Origin: Clostridiaceae bacterium
GTDB taxonomy: Bacteria > Bacillota > Clostridia > Oscillospirales > QAMX01
Length of the DNA: 46,771 nt
Assembly: GCA_018384365.1 (NCBI GenBank)
Contig: JAHAYX010000051.1
Location: forward strand, 1-46,771
Direction of reading: 5' to 3'
Below, piece after piece: positions 22,932-31,380 of this stretch (position 1 is its first letter; each line of letters begins with the position of its first letter). The position numbers and the translations under genes were made by a program. The notes under the pieces were generated by a model that was not told where the DNA came from, made no database searches, and saw only the letters and a program-made list of their open reading frames with translations.

Positions 22932-24908
22932 GTGGGAACTATCGGCGGAATCAAAAACATCGGAATTCTGGCCCATGTAGATGCGGGGAAAACGACGCTG
23001 ACGGAGCAGATGCTGTATGCCTGCGGCGCGATCCGGCGTGCGGGCAGCGTGGACGAGGGCACTGCGCAGACAGATTGGCTTGCCATTGAGCGGGAAAGAG
23101 GCATCTCTGTACGCGCGGCGCAGGTGAGTCTTGCCTGGCGCGGCTGCACGGTGAATCTGCTGGATACGCCCGGTCACCTGGACTTCGCAGGCGAGGTGGA
23201 ACGCAGTCTTTCTGCGCTGGACGGAGCCGTGCTGGTCCTCTCGGCGGTGGAGGGCGTGCAGTCGCATACGGAAAACCTGTGGCGCGCCATGCAGGCCTGC
23301 AAACTGCCGCGGATCCTGTTCATCAATAAGCTCGACCGCACAGGCAGCCGCGCTGAAGCGCTTTTGCAGGAGCTTCCACAGCTGCTGGGCGGCTGGTTCC
23401 TGCCCCTAAACGCCGTTTTTGCCGAAGGCGGCCGCGATTGCGCGGCCGGAGCGGATCCTGCGCTTTCGGAGCGTCTGGCGGAAACGGCTGCGGAATTTGA
23501 TGACGCCATAGCCGAACGATGGCTGGAAGGGGAAACCATACCGGAGGAGGAACTGCGCCTTGCCGTGGCGGAGCTGGTGCACCAGGGCCTTGTGACGCCG
23601 GTGGTGTTCGGCAGTGCACGGCAGTCGGTCGGCGTGGAGACGCTGCTTGACGCCGTGACGGAATATCTCCCTTCCGCGGATACCAGCGGGACGGAGTTAT
23701 CCGCGCTGGTTTTCAAAATTGAGCACGACAAAGGCATGGGAAAGCTGGCGCACGTCAGAATGTATGGCGGCACGCTTTCCTCGCGCGATACCGTACAGCT
23801 GAAAAATGATGCCGACGCACCGGAAGAGGAAGAACGCCCTGCCGCGAAGATTGCGCAGATCCGGAAATTCAACGGCCAGCGCTATGTGGACGCTGGCCGT
23901 GTTTCCGCGGGAGACATTGCGGCGCTGTGCGGCCTTTCCGAGGCCCGGGTCGGCGACTATATCGGCGCCTCCCGTCCCGGCCGGGCCTATGCCCTGGCCA
24001 ATCCTTTCTTCCGCGTGAAGGCCCAGCCTGCCGACCCTGCCCAGTTGACCGCACTGGTAACGGCACTGCGCGAGCTTTCGGACGAGGAGCCGCTGATCAA
24101 CTGCCGTTGGGAGAAAACCGAACGGGAAATCGACATCAATATTACCGGTCAGATTCAGCTTGAAGTGATTGCTGCGCTTTTAAAAGAGCGGTATGGGCTG
24201 GAGGCGGTTTTTTCACCGCCCACCGTGATTTACCGCGAAACGCCGCTGCGTACCGCCGAGGGCTTTGAGGCATACACCATGCCGAAACCCTGCTGGGCCG
24301 TGGTGCGCTTCCTGTTTGAACCGCTGCCGCGCGGCAGCGGCGTGGTGTATGACGGCGGCCATGTGCCGCATGACCGGCTTTTCTATAAATATCAGGAGCA
24401 TATCCGCACCTGTTTCCGCACCTGTCTTGCGCAGGGCGTCCGCGGTTGGGAGGTTACGGATTTCAAGTGTACGCTGATAGACGGCGGACACCACACGATT
24501 CATACGCATCCGCTGGATTTCTTTGTCGCAACGCCGATGGCCTTTTTAAACGGCCTGCAAAACGCCGGCACGCGCCTGTTGGAACCGTTTCTCCGCGTAC
24601 GGATTTCGGCGCCGGAGGACGCCCTGGGCAAGGTGATCGGGGATATCACGGGCATGCGCGGTGAATTTGATACGCCGGTTGTGACGGGGGATACCTTTCA
24701 TCTGGAGTGCTGCCTGCCGGTTGCCACCTCCATGCAGTATCCGATCCGCCTTGCCAGTTTGACCGGCGGGCGCGCGACTTTTTTCTCGCGGTTTGATGGA
24801 TACCGCGACTGCCCGGAGGGGCAGGGTCAGGATGCGCCGTACCGCGGCGTGAATCCGCTCGACCGTTCCAAATGGATTCTGTATAAACGCGGCGCATATA
24901 CGGAGTAA
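22932..24908 (+). CDS. TetM/TetO-like ribosomal-protection-type translational GTPase
   Basis: A 658-residue EF-G-like GTPase close to tetracycline ribosomal protection proteins. GTPase motifs: 'AHVDAGKTT' (G1), 'DTPGHLDF' (G3), 'NKLD' (G4). Domains II to V follow, with 'PPTVIYRETPL' and, in domain IV, 'GVRGWEVTDFKCTL'. In TetM/TetO the domain IV loop that displaces tetracycline reads YSPVSTP; here the same place reads 'HHTIHTHPLDF', so resistance is doubtful and a housekeeping or other ribosome-associated role is possible. The only usual start before G1 is GTG at 22932, but AAGGA ends just one base before it. No conjugative element genes are near, so it looks chromosomal. Confidence 0.88.
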   Translation: MGTIGGIKNIGILAHVDAGKTTLTEQMLYACGAIRRAGSVDEGTAQTDWLAIERERGISVRAAQVSLAWRGCTVNLLDTPGHLDFAGEVERSLSALDGAVLVLSAVEGVQSHTENLWRAMQACKLPRILFINKLDRTGSRAEALLQELPQLLGGWFLPLNAVFAEGGRDCAAGADPALSERLAETAAEFDDAIAERWLEGETIPEEELRLAVAELVHQGLVTPVVFGSARQSVGVETLLDAVTEYLPSADTSGTELSALVFKIEHDKGMGKLAHVRMYGGTLSSRDTVQLKNDADAPEEEERPAAKIAQIRKFNGQRYVDAGRVSAGDIAALCGLSEARVGDYIGASRPGRAYALANPFFRVKAQPADPAQLTALVTALRELSDEEPLINCRWEKTEREIDINITGQIQLEVIAALLKERYGLEAVFSPPTVIYRETPLRTAEGFEAYTMPKPCWAVVRFLFEPLPRGSGVVYDGGHVPHDRLFYKYQEHIRTCFRTCLAQGVRGWEVTDFKCTLIDGGHHTIHTHPLDFFVATPMAFLNGLQNAGTRLLEPFLRVRISAPEDALGKVIGDITGMRGEFDTPVVTGDTFHLECCLPVATSMQYPIRLASLTGGRATFFSRFDGYRDCPEGQGQDAPYRGVNPLDRSKWILYKRGAYTE

Positions 24909-24972
24909 GAAAAATTTATCTGTCGCAGCTGTGCCTATGTACAGGAAAATGCCGGAAAGGAGGCGTGGTAAC

Positions 24973-25389
24973 GTGAAACAGTATGCAAAAGGCGACGAAA
25001 TTGCCGCCTCTCTTGCCGGACTTTTGAAGGAACAGGATGCTGCTGCCGCGTTTCTTCCGCTCTGCCGGTGTATGACAGAGACGTTCACGAATGCTTCCGT
25101 ACAGGAAACCATACTGAGCGCCATAAGCCTGCTTGCGCCGGGCGGACGAATATTGGATGCGCCGGAAAACGCACCGCAGCCCTCTGTCTGTGCGCTGCGT
25201 CCGGGTCTTACGGGTGCAGCTCCCGCACTGATACTGGTCAGTGCGTGCGCATGCAGCGGCGGACGCACGAGAATCACGGTACAAACGGCGGCGCGCGCGG
25301 TACCGTTCCCGCATTGTGCAAAACAGGCGGCAGACCGTCTCCTGACGCGTCTGCTGATCAAGCTTGGAACCAGACGGAGCCGGACTTAA
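24973..25389 (+). CDS. Hypothetical protein, 138 residues
   Basis: I do not recognise this family. Start GTG 24973 is chosen because AAGGAGG lies 9 bases upstream (24957-24963); an ATG 42 bases earlier has no SD. The N-terminal 45 residues look helical ('DEIAASLAGLLKEQDAAAAF'), the middle has 'FTNASVQETILSAISLLAPGG', and a small-residue, cysteine-containing stretch 'VSACACSGG' lies near residue 105. There is no signal peptide or membrane helix. It follows the TetM-like gene by 64 bases on the same strand. Its TAA stop lies in the loop of a terminator hairpin. Confidence 0.6.
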   Translation: MKQYAKGDEIAASLAGLLKEQDAAAAFLPLCRCMTETFTNASVQETILSAISLLAPGGRILDAPENAPQPSVCALRPGLTGAAPALILVSACACSGGRTRITVQTAARAVPFPHCAKQAADRLLTRLLIKLGTRRSRT

Positions 25390-25404
25390 AAAGTCCGGCT
25401 CCGT
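25374..25404 (+). terminator. Hairpin over the 3' end of the hypothetical gene
   Basis: ACGGAGCCGGACT (25374-25386) pairs with AGTCCGGCTCCGT (25392-25404), a 13-bp perfect stem whose 5-base loop contains the stop codon. The following TATTCC tract is only moderately T-rich. Confidence 0.7.
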
Positions 25405-25447
25405 TATTCCTTATATTACCTGAACTTTACAGGAAGTTAACGGTGAC

Positions 25448-25475
25448 TTGCAATTGTCAGACGGTATGTTATAAT
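25448..25475 (+). promoter_or_regulatory. Promoter of the MATE transporter gene
   Basis: TTGCAA (25448-25453), 16 bases, TATAAT (25470-25475), about 36 bases before the start codon. Confidence 0.65.
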
Positions 25476-25510
25476 AAAAACAATATGTGAAACTTTGGAG
25501 GTAAGGAAGG

Positions 25511-26992
25511 TTGTCAGAATTATCAGAAAGAGAACGGTCGGGGATGGCGGACACCATGCAGCTGGAGGCCGTGGAAATCGGAACAGATGAATTTTTAAAA
25601 GAGTACAGCACCAAACGTTCCAAAACAAAAGCTGTTCCGGAGGGAGTATCAACAAGGGGCATTTACAGGGATATCGTACATATCGCGTGGCCGACGCTGA
25701 TCGAGTTGACATTGGCACAGCTCACGTCCATGTTCGACCTGATGATGGTCGGAAATCTGGGACAAACGGCAATCGCGGCTGTTTCGATTGCCACACAGCC
25801 AAAATTTATTTTAAACACGGTCTTTGCATCCATGAACGTCGGCGCAACGGCCCTCGTTGCCCGCTGCAAAGGCGCGCATGAGCAGGAACGCGCGAATCAC
25901 TTCATGCGTCAGGCGCTGGTCCTGAACCTGTTTTTCGCGGTCATTTCCATGGTCGTGGGTCTTGTCTTTACAGGCCCGCTGATCAACCTCATGAAACCGC
26001 CCAGTGAGGCAACTTTCGTAGGCGGCGTCTCCTATCTGCGTATCCAGATGTATGGCATCATGCCGTTGGCCCTGACGTTTACCATCACGGCGGTGCTGCG
26101 CGGTGTCGGCAACAGCAAGACCGCCATGATGTATAATCTGGTGGCAAATGTCATCAATATTATCGGTAATTTCCTGTTAATTGAGGGTCGGTTTGGCTTC
26201 CCCAGATTAGAAGTGGAAGGTGCTTCGATTGCAACGGTGATCGGTCAGAGCGTGGCGTTTGTGATCGCGCTGATTGTGATTCTGCGGCCGGGTCAATATC
26301 TGCGGCTCAGCTTCCGTAAGAGCTTCCGTCCGGATTTCACATCCATGGCGGAAATTGCCAAGATTGGCATTCCTGCGATGTTTGAAAATGTCATCATGCG
26401 TGTAGCTGTGATCATTTATACCCGTGCCGTGACCAGCCTTGGCGAGATGAATTATGCAACGCATACGATTTGTATGAACATACAGGCGCTGTCTTTCATG
26501 ACAGGCCAGGCATTTGCAACGTCCGCTACATCCCTGATGGGACAGAGCCTGGGCAGAAGACGTCCGGATATGGGCGAGATTTACACGACGTATACAAGAC
26601 GTCTTGGTCTGCTCGTGGCAATTCTTCTGATGCTGGTATTCTTCTTCTTCGGCGAACAGATTGTCAGTCTGTATAACGACAGTACGGAAATTGTGAAGGC
26701 CGGCGGCCAGATTCTGATGTTTGTCGCGTTTATGCAGCCGTTCCAGAGCTCGCAGTTCATTATTGCAGGCGGCCTGCGAGGTGCCGGCGACACCCGTTCC
26801 ATCGCGATTATCGTCATGATTACGACGCTGGGCGTTCGTACCTGTTTGGCGGCTCTCGCGATTTATGTACTGAACTGGGGCCTGCCGGGCGCCTGGATTG
26901 CACTGGTTGCGGACCAGCTCCTGCGTTCGCTTTTGGTTCTGCTGCGATATAACAGCGGAAAATGGAAAACAATCAAGGTTAAAATTGCATAA
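25511..26992 (+). CDS. MATE family efflux transporter
   Basis: A 493-residue membrane protein with twelve hydrophobic helices. 'IAWPTLIELTLAQLTSMFD', 'VGNLGQTAIAAVS' and 'LRGVGNSKTAMMYNLVANVIN' in the first half, and 'GGLRGAGDTRSIAIIVMI' as the matching element of the second half, are typical of MatE domains. It exports drugs or metabolites in exchange for sodium or protons; substrate not predictable. The start is TTG 25511, 8-9 bases after GGAGG; an ATG at 25544 lacks a good SD. The N-terminal 45 residues before the first helix are longer than usual and hydrophilic. Stands alone behind its own promoter. Confidence 0.94.
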   Translation: MSELSERERSGMADTMQLEAVEIGTDEFLKEYSTKRSKTKAVPEGVSTRGIYRDIVHIAWPTLIELTLAQLTSMFDLMMVGNLGQTAIAAVSIATQPKFILNTVFASMNVGATALVARCKGAHEQERANHFMRQALVLNLFFAVISMVVGLVFTGPLINLMKPPSEATFVGGVSYLRIQMYGIMPLALTFTITAVLRGVGNSKTAMMYNLVANVINIIGNFLLIEGRFGFPRLEVEGASIATVIGQSVAFVIALIVILRPGQYLRLSFRKSFRPDFTSMAEIAKIGIPAMFENVIMRVAVIIYTRAVTSLGEMNYATHTICMNIQALSFMTGQAFATSATSLMGQSLGRRRPDMGEIYTTYTRRLGLLVAILLMLVFFFFGEQIVSLYNDSTEIVKAGGQILMFVAFMQPFQSSQFIIAGGLRGAGDTRSIAIIVMITTLGVRTCLAALAIYVLNWGLPGAWIALVADQLLRSLLVLLRYNSGKWKTIKVKIA

Positions 26993-27003
26993 AAGCACGC
27001 AAA

Positions 27004-27038
27004 AAGGCTGTGCCGCGGATCAATCCCGGCACAGCCTT
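27004..27038. terminator. Bidirectional terminator between the MATE and GNAT genes
   Basis: AAGGCTGTGCCG (27004-27015) pairs with CGGCACAGCCTT (27027-27038). On the minus strand it is followed by TTTTTGCG. It overlaps the last codons and stop of the minus-strand GNAT gene. Confidence 0.85.
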
Positions 27039-27472
27039 AGTATTTGCATGGGAATTTCAAAGCCTTCGGGCAGGCTGTCGTGCTGAAAACCAAACTTTCG
27101 GTACAGGGCAAGTGCAGCGCGTCCACGGCTGTCGCCGTCACGGAAGGTTTCGACTGTGACATCGCCGGGAGGCATACGCCGCAGCGTTTCCGCAAGCAGG
27201 GCGGAGGCAAGTCCCATCCCGCGTGAGTCCCTGTGCACGGCAAGCAGAGAAATGCGCCGCAATATAGGCGACCAGACGCAGATGCCGGATACCCGTGCGT
27301 CAAGGCGGAGGGTCAGCGCACTGCCGCGCCGGATATTACGCTGCAGCAGCGCAAGAAAACCTTCCTGCGACAGCGCAGGAAGGCTGTCTGCACAGCTGTG
27401 CAGGATCTCGAGGATCATCGGAATGTCCGCTTCCCGTGCCGTTTCTATCCGAAAATCACTGTGCATGGCCAT
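27020..27472 (-). CDS. GNAT family N-acetyltransferase
   Basis: A roughly 150-residue acetyltransferase. The acetyl-CoA motif A is 'AVHRDSRGMGLASALLAE' (R/Q-x-x-G-x-G/A), followed by 'ALALYRKFGFQ', the usual late GNAT block. Acceptor unknown. Three in-frame ATGs (27478, 27472, 27466) are possible; 27472 is chosen because AGGA lies 6 bases upstream. The gene overlaps the 3' end of the alpha/beta hydrolase gene by 17 bases, so the two are co-transcribed on the minus strand. It ends within the shared terminator. Confidence 0.88.
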   Translation of the reverse strand: MAMHSDFRIETAREADIPMILEILHSCADSLPALSQEGFLALLQRNIRRGSALTLRLDARVSGICVWSPILRRISLLAVHRDSRGMGLASALLAETLRRMPPGDVTVETFRDGDSRGRAALALYRKFGFQHDSLPEGFEIPMQILRLCRD

Positions 27473-28421
27473 TTTCATTCCTGCCGGCAGAGAGGCTCTC
27501 CAGTTTTTGCGCCAGAAAAGCAATCAGCATATCTTCCACTTCCGTATGATTCAGTTCGTTCAAAAGCTCGTGCCGGGCGCCGTCGTATAACTTCAGGGTG
27601 ACGTCGGTATGACCGCTGGAACGAAGGGCTTCAGCATAATGCTTCGGGCCGACACCACAGCGTCCGCAAGGGTCGGCCGCTCCGGCGGTGATCAGGATCG
27701 GCATATTTTTCACGCTGCCGGCCCATTTCCGGCTGCCGAATTCCCGCAGCGCGCGGAAAAGCTCCCGATAAGCGGAAGCGGAAAAGGGATTGCCGAACAG
27801 CGGATCGGCGATTGCCCGGCGTACTTCGTTTTCATCGCGCGAAAGCCAGGCGTTCCGCTCCATGGGGTCGCGGGAGGAGCCTGCGCCCGTGTTGGCATCA
27901 GCCAGCCTTGTAATCAGCGGAGACTGTGCCGTCGGGCCTTTCAAACGTGCAGCCGCACCCGCAAGGACAGCGCCGAATCCTGCGAGAGCGTTTGGCGCGG
28001 GCGTGCCCATCAGGATCAGGATTTCCGCATCGTCATACCGGGCCGGGAAAATGCCGGAAGCAATGCTGCCCATGCTGTGCCCCAGCAGGGCGCACGGCAG
28101 ATCGGGATGTTCGTCCCGGGCGTATGCAAAGAGCGTGTGCATATCTGCAAGCAGGAATTCAAACCCTCCCGGCATCAGGGAAAAGGTGCCCATATGGCCC
28201 ATGGCACTTTTCCCATGGCCGATGTGGTCGTTTGCATAAACGGCCCATCCGTTTTCCGCCAGACGGCGGGCGAAGCGGTCATAGCGGCCGGCGTGCTCCT
28301 GCATACCGTGCGCAATCTGAATGATGGCGCGCGGCGCGGCATCCGGCTGCCAGGAGCGGGAGAAAACCTCGCCCTCTCCGCAGGCGGACGGGCGTGTGAA
28401 TTCACGGTATTGGATTTTCAT
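27456..28421 (-). CDS. Alpha/beta hydrolase (serine aminopeptidase S33/monoglyceride lipase-like)
   Basis: A 321-residue alpha/beta hydrolase of the Hydrolase_4 group. 'IAHGMQEHAGRYDRFARRLAE' holds the oxyanion-side HG motif, 'ANDHIGHGKS' is the family's DxxGHG block, 'LLGHSMGS' contains the nucleophile serine, an aspartate lies in 'AGAADPCG', and 'DGARHELLNE' gives the catalytic histidine. This pattern fits lysophospholipase or monoacylglycerol-lipase-like esterases. There is no signal peptide. The ATG at 28421 is 8-9 bases after AGGAGG; an ATG two codons earlier is too close. First gene of a two-gene unit. Confidence 0.93.
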   Translation of the reverse strand: MKIQYREFTRPSACGEGEVFSRSWQPDAAPRAIIQIAHGMQEHAGRYDRFARRLAENGWAVYANDHIGHGKSAMGHMGTFSLMPGGFEFLLADMHTLFAYARDEHPDLPCALLGHSMGSIASGIFPARYDDAEILILMGTPAPNALAGFGAVLAGAAARLKGPTAQSPLITRLADANTGAGSSRDPMERNAWLSRDENEVRRAIADPLFGNPFSASAYRELFRALREFGSRKWAGSVKNMPILITAGAADPCGRCGVGPKHYAEALRSSGHTDVTLKLYDGARHELLNELNHTEVEDMLIAFLAQKLESLSAGRNENGHAQ

Positions 28422-28474
28422 GGGCATTTCCTCCTTACTTTACAGCAGTTTTGGTGGGATACGCTTCCCTGTAT

Positions 28475-28503
28475 AGTCTATCATTGCCGGAATGGCTTGT
28501 CAA
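28475..28503 (-). promoter_or_regulatory. Promoter of the alpha/beta hydrolase-GNAT operon
   Basis: Minus strand TTGACA (28498-28503), 17 bases, TAGACT (28475-28480). Confidence 0.65.
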
Positions 28504-28515
28504 ACCGCGCTGCAA

Positions 28516-28544
28516 TTGACTTTACGCGGTAGGTTTGGTAGTAT
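28516..28544 (+). promoter_or_regulatory. Promoter of cca
   Basis: TTGACT (28516-28521), 17 bases, TAGTAT (28539-28544), about 20 bases before the start. It is divergent from the hydrolase promoter. Confidence 0.5.
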
Positions 28545-28563
28545 GTTTGCAGAGAAAGGCGGG

Positions 28564-29871
28564 ATGGATATGGAAAAACTCTGGATAGCGGATGAGGCAG
28601 CGGCGGTTATGGACGCTTTGTCCCGCGCGGGAATTCGTTCCTGGGTTGTGGGCGGCTGCGTGCGGGATATGCTGCGCGGCAAAACGCCGCATGACTGGGA
28701 TATTGCCGCGGCAGCTGCACCACAGGAAATGGAAACGGCTCTTTCCGCATTCCGTCTGCTTGAAACCGGGATCCGGCACGGCACGGTCACGGCGCTTGTA
28801 AACGGCAGCCCGGTAGAGGTGACGGCCTGCCGTGGCGAGGGCGAATACCGGGATATGCGGCATCCGGAGAGCGTGACGTTCCATTGCTCTCTCGAAGAGG
28901 ACCTGGCCCGCCGGGATTTCACCATGAATGCGCTGGCTTACAGGCCCTCAGACGGCCTGATTGATCTGTATGACGGCGTGCGGGACATTGAAACAGGCGT
29001 GATCCGCTGCATCCGCCGCCCGGAGGACCGTTTCCGGGAGGATGCCCTGCGGATTCTGCGCGCCCTGCGCTTTTCTGCACAGCTGGGGTATCGGATTGAG
29101 GAAGAAACGGGCGCTGCCATTCATGCCCTTGCCGGAAACCTGCGGGTCATATCAGCCGAACGCTGTGCAGCGGAGTTTTGCAAACTGATTCTCGGCGCGT
29201 ACGCGGCGGAGGTTTTGCAGGAATATGGCGACGTAATTGCCGTGATACTGCCGGTGATCGCCCCAATGCGGGGATTTTACCACAGGGAGGAGCACGGCGG
29301 TGCTCTGTGGAGGCACAGTGTTGTACCGCTGGCCTTCGCACCGGAAAATCTGGCGGTGCGGCTGGCTCTTGTGCTGCGCGACTGCGCAAAGCCCGTCACG
29401 CAGCTTTGCGGCGACGATTATCCGGGCCACGCGGAGCGGGGCGCGGAGCTTGTGCGGGAGGCGCTGCGCCGGCTGAAGCTGCCGTCGGCGCTGATTGGAC
29501 GCACAGCGGAGCTGGTACGCTTTCATTCCGCCCTGCCGGACGCAAACCGAAGCGCGATTCTGCGTGCCCTGAACGTTTTAGGGGAGGAAACGCTGCTGGA
29601 ACTGATGGATATGCGGGAGGCGGACCGCCTGTCGCACGGAGAGGATACGGCGGATATCGCCCGTCTGCGGGAGAAAACAAAAGAGCTGACGGCATGCGGG
29701 GCATGCTGGCAGCTCTCACAGCTTGCTGTTTCGGGAGACGATGTCAAGGCATTGGGCTATTCCGGCCGGGAAATCGGGCAGACGCTGCAGCGTCTGCTGG
29801 ACGCCGTGATGGACGGCCGGTGCGAGAATACCCATGCCGCGCTGGAAGCCTGGCTCAGTACGAAGAATTGA
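28564..29871 (+). CDS. cca: CCA tRNA nucleotidyltransferase
   Basis: A 435-residue class II tRNA nucleotidyltransferase. 'VVGGCVRDMLRG' and 'HDWDIAA' form the catalytic head with the DxD metal site. 'RRDFTMNAL' is motif B, and 'EDRFREDALRILRALRFSAQ' is the RNA/nucleotide-binding motif. The C-terminal half has HD-type helices with 'EHGGALWRHSVVPL' and 'DYPGHAERGAELV'. It adds or repairs the 3' CCA of tRNA; an A-adding-only enzyme with the same fold is possible. ATGs at 28564 and 28570 are both reasonable after AAAGG. Its 3' end overlaps the convergent DUF4173 gene by 17 bases. Confidence 0.94.
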   Translation: MDMEKLWIADEAAAVMDALSRAGIRSWVVGGCVRDMLRGKTPHDWDIAAAAAPQEMETALSAFRLLETGIRHGTVTALVNGSPVEVTACRGEGEYRDMRHPESVTFHCSLEEDLARRDFTMNALAYRPSDGLIDLYDGVRDIETGVIRCIRRPEDRFREDALRILRALRFSAQLGYRIEEETGAAIHALAGNLRVISAERCAAEFCKLILGAYAAEVLQEYGDVIAVILPVIAPMRGFYHREEHGGALWRHSVVPLAFAPENLAVRLALVLRDCAKPVTQLCGDDYPGHAERGAELVREALRRLKLPSALIGRTAELVRFHSALPDANRSAILRALNVLGEETLLELMDMREADRLSHGEDTADIARLREKTKELTACGACWQLSQLAVSGDDVKALGYSGREIGQTLQRLLDAVMDGRCENTHAALEAWLSTKN

Positions 29872-31369
29872 AGCCGGTGGCCTCCTGCCAGCGGATGAAT
29901 TTGCTGTGTGCATCATAGCGGGCAATATTGAAGCTGCGCCAGGTGGAAAAAGAGCTGTCGTAATTATTCGCATAATACTTCAGCAGGGCGCAGGCATCGT
30001 TTTTCAGCTCACCCTCCGCATTTTCATAGAGATCTATGACAAGCGGGATGACGGAATCGGAAGCGGCATACAGCATTTCGATGTCAAAACCCTCAAGCTG
30101 GCCGTCCAGATAGGCGTTTTTGTTGTAGCCCACGGCGATGGTGTCGCAATCGACGAAACAGAGCATCAGGAACATGACGATTGCCGTTACGGTTGCGGTG
30201 CGGATCAGCTTGAAAGACGGTTTCAGGCAGCGAATGACGGTGAATACGAAAACCAGCGCCAGTCCCAGCATGAACCACGATGTGATGATCCGGTTGGCGG
30301 TCAGGCCAAAGCTGTGCATATACAGAATCATTTTCGCAAACACTGTGGCAATCATGGCGAGCGAACAGAGACAAAGGAATATCACAAGCGCGTTGACGGT
30401 TTTTTCCGCGGCGCGCTTTTTATATTTTGTGAAGCAAAGAACCACGGCAATCAGCGTGAGATTCACAAGTGAAACGGCGCAGAGCTCCAGAAAGCCGCGG
30501 CGCGCATACTGCGCATACGTGTAATTCTCCGGCAGAAAACCGGAAAAGGTGGAGAAGAAGTAGGCAATCTGGGAAACCAGATAGACCGCCTGCAGTGCAC
30601 AGATGGGAATCAGTGCGGCAATGACTGCCTCGGATGGCAGGATATGTAGGCGTTTTTCATCCGGTTTTGCGATCAGTTCCGTGCCGCGATGGTAACGGAA
30701 CCCGAAAAAGGCGCCGTAAATCACCATGGCAAGGGGAATTGCCGCCACAAGCCCCAAAAGGACCCGGCCGCTGTACTTCCAAAACGGCCCCGTGAAGCGT
30801 GTGCGCAGGAATTCAAACACGGCATCTGCCGAGGACAGCTGGGAACCCAGCAAAAACATCAGCGGGACGGCGACGGCAATGCCGGCCAAGACCAGCAGGA
30901 GCGTGCGGAAGCGGCTCTGCGAAAAGCGGCGGGCCAGCACGCGCCAAAAGGCATCCAGATTGGCAAGCGGCGTGAAAAGAACGGCGTTTGCCAGATCAAA
31001 AAGCCAGCTTTCGGAAAGCCGCGGATAGGCCCGGCAGGAGAACATCGTGAAAAGCTGGAACAGGACGGCAGCCATCAGGATCACGAAATGCAGCACGCGG
31101 AAGGGAGACTCGTCGTAAAGCACGAACGGGAGCGAGGCGATCATGACGATCAGGAAAAGGGACGTGGAACCGCGGTCGATCGGCGCATTGGACTGTTTTT
31201 GATAGCCGAACGCAGCAATATAAACGCAGAGGAGAAATACCGGCACATTCACGCCGAGTTTGAAGGGGAAAAATAGCGCAAGAAACAGAATACTGAGCAG
31301 ATAAGCCGGGATAAGCAAGCGGCGGTCTGCACAGTCCGCCGTAAATTCACGTTTGATACGATCACGCAT
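29855..31369 (-). CDS. DUF4153/DUF4173-type membrane protein
   Basis: A 504-residue protein with about twelve membrane helices. The block 'ENYTYAQYARRGFLELCAVS' followed by 'LIAVVLCFTK' is the hallmark of DUF4173/DUF4153 proteins, whose function is not established. The last 80 residues are outside the membrane region and hydrophilic, rich in Tyr and Asp. ATG 31369 is chosen because GAGG lies 9 bases upstream; TTG two codons earlier is possible. It follows coaX by 11 bases, so it is the third gene of a minus-strand operon with the GNAT and coaX genes. Confidence 0.85.
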   Translation of the reverse strand: MRDRIKREFTADCADRRLLIPAYLLSILFLALFFPFKLGVNVPVFLLCVYIAAFGYQKQSNAPIDRGSTSLFLIVMIASLPFVLYDESPFRVLHFVILMAAVLFQLFTMFSCRAYPRLSESWLFDLANAVLFTPLANLDAFWRVLARRFSQSRFRTLLLVLAGIAVAVPLMFLLGSQLSSADAVFEFLRTRFTGPFWKYSGRVLLGLVAAIPLAMVIYGAFFGFRYHRGTELIAKPDEKRLHILPSEAVIAALIPICALQAVYLVSQIAYFFSTFSGFLPENYTYAQYARRGFLELCAVSLVNLTLIAVVLCFTKYKKRAAEKTVNALVIFLCLCSLAMIATVFAKMILYMHSFGLTANRIITSWFMLGLALVFVFTVIRCLKPSFKLIRTATVTAIVMFLMLCFVDCDTIAVGYNKNAYLDGQLEGFDIEMLYAASDSVIPLVIDLYENAEGELKNDACALLKYYANNYDSSFSTWRSFNIARYDAHSKFIRWQEATGFNSSY

Positions 31370-31380
31370 ACGCAAAAACC

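Noticed and set aside
22932..24908. Calling this gene a tetracycline resistance determinant
   Set aside because: The family is right, but the key domain IV loop is changed and no mobile element is near, so resistance is not supported.
29872..31369. Plus-strand frames opposite the DUF4173 gene as continuation of the cca unit
   Set aside because: They lack SD sequences and domains, and the minus-strand membrane protein explains the region.
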